From Fimbriimonadaceae bacterium (GTDB taxonomy: Bacteria > Armatimonadota > Fimbriimonadia > Fimbriimonadales > Fimbriimonadaceae), in assembly GCA_020851885.1 (NCBI GenBank), contig JADZBW010000415.1, positions 1 through 8,072 of the forward strand: DNA of 8,072 bases, written 5' to 3'. The notes under the pieces were generated by a model. It ran no database searches. It worked only from the letters and a program-made list of their open reading frames with translations, and was not told the origin of the DNA. Shown here piece after piece: positions 6,231 to 8,072 of the stretch. A program made the position numbers and the translations under genes. The number at the start of each line of letters is the position of its first letter. The first letter of the stretch is position 1.

Positions 6231-7712
6231 GTGCTGTCCATCGCCCTCGCTCTTTGCTCGCCTTTGCATCAGAAAGCACAACCGATGCCCCTGGTCCATG
6301 CGACTTCCTTGGCGCTCACGAACGGCCAGCTCTACGTCGGCACGAATACCGGCGATATCCAAATCTACGACTCGCGTACCCGAGAACCGCTGACCGTACT
6401 CACCAGCGAGCGAAAAGGAATCATCGGCAGTGTTGCCGTTTCCAAGGAGGGAGTGGCGTGGCTTGTGGGAACCCGGCCCGCGGGAATCCGCGATCCCTTG
6501 GGCAGTTCGGAGGACCCCGCCAACCAAACCCTCGTCGTTCGTGCTTCCGACGGCCAGACTTCGATTGTCGACCTCAAGCCCGCTGGAGTGACCGAAACCG
6601 TCACCGACGTCGCCTGGTTTGGCTCTCGAGTCGCCCTGATCCGAGACTTCGGCGTGAGCTTTTTCGACGCCCGCATCCATGCGGTCGTGCTGTCGGAATC
6701 GATCTTGCCCAAAACGATTGCCGAGGAAGCAGCCCGATCCCACGTCTGGTTCTCCAGCGACGCCCTCATGACCTCCCACCCCGTCGCCGTGCGGCGTAGC
6801 CCACGCTCTCAAGGATTGCCCTATGTCAGCCTCTTCACCGTCTATCGAAATCAAAAGGATCGATGGACGCGGATCGGCGGCTTTGCTTCCAATGCTTTGG
6901 ACGTCGAGCCTGTTGAAGGTCTGAATGTCGGCGCAGATGGCAAGATTCCGGCCAGCGCCAGGTTCACCCTCGTAAGCCAAACCGCCGATCTCGACGGGGA
7001 AGGCATCGTCGCGATCGAGGGGGACAGCCTCCTTTCGGCTCCGATTTTCAAGTCCGATTGGGAAACCAGCCGCAAGCCTCTGCCCGACCCCTTTGCCGCC
7101 CCCGGTCGCCCAGATTCCCTGTGGCTCCAAGCGGCCGGCCCCAACATGTGGTGGTGGACGGGCAACGTTCTGCTGAGCCAGAACCGCACGACCGGCGAGG
7201 CGCGTGCCTTCCTGCCTTGGAACGATCCCCAGATGCTCGTCAACGATATTCTTGCCGACAGCGGCGGCGTCTGGCTGGCCACGAACGTGGGCGTCCGGAG
7301 ACTGGAACTCGCCACTCCGGAACGACCGCTCGGATTTGGCGGATTCGTCGCGGTGCCGTTAGGCATCGCCTCCGAGAAGCCGCCCACCAAGGACGTGGAG
7401 AAGCTCGTCAAGGAACTTTTCCGATGGCGCTTCGCTACCCCCGACCTCGCCGGGAAAGACGGCGCGAAGATGGTCGGTGAGGTGTTCCGAACACTGGATA
7501 TAGCCTTGCCAGACTCCGCGACCGGAATTCTCGCTTCACCTCTGGGGAAGGCCATTGTGGACGAGATCAGAGTGGGCGACGTCATCGCCTCTCCCAAAGG
7601 ACTTGCCGTTTACATCGGCAACGGCAAAACGGTCGAAATGCGAGACGGCATCGTGAAGAATGGCGACGTCTGGTCGCGCCCATTTGCCACCGTCCGTCGC
7701 TTCCTGAAGTAG
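6231..7712 (+). CDS. Propeller-like protein with a C-terminal, apparently inactive NlpC/P60-like domain
   Basis: I do not recognise this 493-aa protein as a named family. The GTG at 6231 comes right after an in-frame TAA (6222-6224), so it is the earliest start. It gives a short hydrophobic N-terminus (SIALALC, 3-9) that may be a weak signal peptide, though it has no basic residue before it. ATG at 6285 is an alternative that would lose the signal. Residues of about 25-370 contain propeller-type strands such as LYVGTNTGDIQIYDS (34-48) and GGVWLATNVGVRRLEL (345-360). Residues of about 388-493 follow the NlpC/P60 layout: a helix before IALPDSA (424-430), then IRVGDVI (446-452), LAVYIGNGK (458-466) and a final VRRFL. 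The positions expected for the catalytic Cys (near D410-G411) and His (near G457) are not Cys or His. The only Cys in the chain is C9, and no His follows residue 183. If the fold is right, it is a non-catalytic binding module. The gene is divergent from the PilB-like ATPase. Confidence 0.8.
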   Translation: MLSIALALCSPLHQKAQPMPLVHATSLALTNGQLYVGTNTGDIQIYDSRTREPLTVLTSERKGIIGSVAVSKEGVAWLVGTRPAGIRDPLGSSEDPANQTLVVRASDGQTSIVDLKPAGVTETVTDVAWFGSRVALIRDFGVSFFDARIHAVVLSESILPKTIAEEAARSHVWFSSDALMTSHPVAVRRSPRSQGLPYVSLFTVYRNQKDRWTRIGGFASNALDVEPVEGLNVGADGKIPASARFTLVSQTADLDGEGIVAIEGDSLLSAPIFKSDWETSRKPLPDPFAAPGRPDSLWLQAAGPNMWWWTGNVLLSQNRTTGEARAFLPWNDPQMLVNDILADSGGVWLATNVGVRRLELATPERPLGFGGFVAVPLGIASEKPPTKDVEKLVKELFRWRFATPDLAGKDGAKMVGEVFRTLDIALPDSATGILASPLGKAIVDEIRVGDVIASPKGLAVYIGNGKTVEMRDGIVKNGDVWSRPFATVRRFLK

Positions 7713-7778
7713 CCCGGTGGCCGTTCTCTCCTGCCTCCTTGGACATGGCGACTGTCCTATCCCACCAGCGACAAGGAA

Positions 7779-7784
7779 TATAAT
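7779..7784 (+). promoter_or_regulatory. Perfect -10 box (TATAAT) of the tRNA-Arg gene
   Basis: TATAAT lies 8 bases before the first base of the mature tRNA, so transcription would start close to, or at, the tRNA 5' end. No recognisable -35 hexamer lies 16-18 bases upstream (the region reads around CCTATC). The segment 7713-7778 otherwise holds only a weak 5-bp hairpin, GGACA (7741-7745) with TGTCC (7753-7757), with no T-run. Confidence 0.6.
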
Positions 7785-7792
7785 CACTCCAC

Positions 7793-7868
<76 letters not shown>

Positions 7869-7885
7869 CCCTTGCCATGTCCATA

Positions 7886-7960
7886 CCGGACACATGGGTG
7901 ACAAAGTGTTCCGGACACATTGTCCACACTGCGTTTCAGACACATAGGTTACAACTGGAT
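7886..7960 (+). repeat. Three imperfect direct repeats at a 25-bp period, resembling an IS481-type terminus
   Basis: Units begin at 7886, 7911 and 7936, exactly 25 bases apart. Their shared core is roughly CCGGACACAT followed by GGGTGACA (unit 1), TGTCCACA (unit 2) or AGGTTACA (unit 3, whose first bases are TCAGACACAT). Unit 2 contains a local palindrome, GGACA-CAT-TGTCC (7913-7925). TGTCC (7878-7882) with GGACA (7888-7892) forms another at the left edge. From memory, IS481-family elements carry repeated ACAT.GGT.ACA motifs near their ends, possibly transposase-binding sites. No transposase gene follows inside the window, so this may be a left end or a remnant. The segment 7961-8025 shows nothing else recognisable. 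The array starts 18 bases after the tRNA CCA. Confidence 0.6.
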
Positions 7961-8025
7961 GTCATCAAGCAGGGCCTCCCATGGCTGGGGAGTAGCTCAA
8001 CCAAGTGGACACGCAAGTCCGGCAA

Positions 8026-8072
8026 CCCCCTCGCCCCGATGAATGGCGGGGAGAGGGGGCAGGGGGTGAGGG
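8026..8072. repeat. GC-rich REP-like inverted repeat, running to the window edge
   Basis: CCCCCTCGCCCCG (8026-8038) pairs with CGGGGAGAGGGGG (8047-8059) at 12 of 13 positions (G8033 against A8052 is the mismatch) around an 8-base loop. The flanking run CAGGGGGTGAGGG continues to, and probably past, the edge. This resembles the palindromic CCCTCACCCCCTGCCCCCTCTCCCC-type intergenic repeats (REP/MITE-like) found dispersed in many GC-rich genomes. It has no T-run, so it is more likely a dispersed repeat than an intrinsic terminator. Part of the element is probably outside the window. Confidence 0.65.

Noticed and set aside
6231..6260. Lipoprotein signal (LALC) in the propeller-like protein
   Set aside because: A lipobox needs a small residue such as Gly, Ala or Ser directly before the Cys. 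Here it is Leu, and no basic residue precedes the short hydrophobic stretch.
6180..7130. Minus-strand open frame (316 codons) opposite the propeller-like protein gene
   Set aside because: The opposite strand shows propeller strands and an NlpC/P60-like tail, while this frame gives a low-complexity Gly/Asp/Arg-rich product with no motifs.
7886..7960. CRISPR array
   Set aside because: The three units are contiguous at a 25-base period and diverge internally. There are no unique spacers between conserved repeats and no cas genes.

Overview
The window is GC-rich bacterial DNA with tightly packed genes. It holds parts of two different carbohydrate ABC importers, a type IV pilus/type II secretion assembly ATPase, an unfamiliar propeller-like protein, a tRNA-Arg gene, and a short repeat-rich tail. 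The organism cannot be fixed from this sequence. GTG starts, weak Shine-Dalgarno sites at several genes, the GC content and the gene mix would suit Armatimonadota, Planctomycetota, Chloroflexota or a similar free-living heterotroph, but that is only an inference.

Left part (1-1766, + strand): the last codons of an upstream gene, possibly the sugar-binding protein, run into two MalF/MalG-type (CUT1) permease genes linked by an 11-bp overlap and then an ATGA overlap. No ATPase for this system is in view. CUT1 systems often use a shared MsmK/UgpC-type ATPase encoded elsewhere.

Middle (1767-4285, - strand): a ribose-type (CUT2) pair, permease then double-domain ATPase, also joined by an ATGA overlap. 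Its last stop codon abuts the stop of the CUT1 permease with no base between them (TAG|CTA). No substrate-binding protein accompanies this pair. A 105-bp gap before the permease contains a perfect 8-bp inverted repeat and a second small palindrome/direct-repeat cluster, both candidate operator sites.

Right-middle (4391-7712): a 583-aa PilB/GspE ATPase on the - strand with all core motifs but no other pilus genes nearby. It is divergent from a 493-aa + strand protein. That protein has propeller-like repeats and, in my reading, a C-terminal NlpC/P60-type fold that has lost both its catalytic Cys and His. This is the most interesting gene in the window.

Right end (7713-8072): tRNA-Arg(TCT) with an encoded CCA and a perfect TATAAT box upstream. 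Just past its 3' end lie three imperfect direct repeats at an exact 25-bp period, resembling insertion-sequence termini of the IS481 type. A strong GC-rich REP-like hairpin then runs to the window edge. This looks like a scarred integration site behind a tRNA gene. No complete novel multi-gene system is visible.
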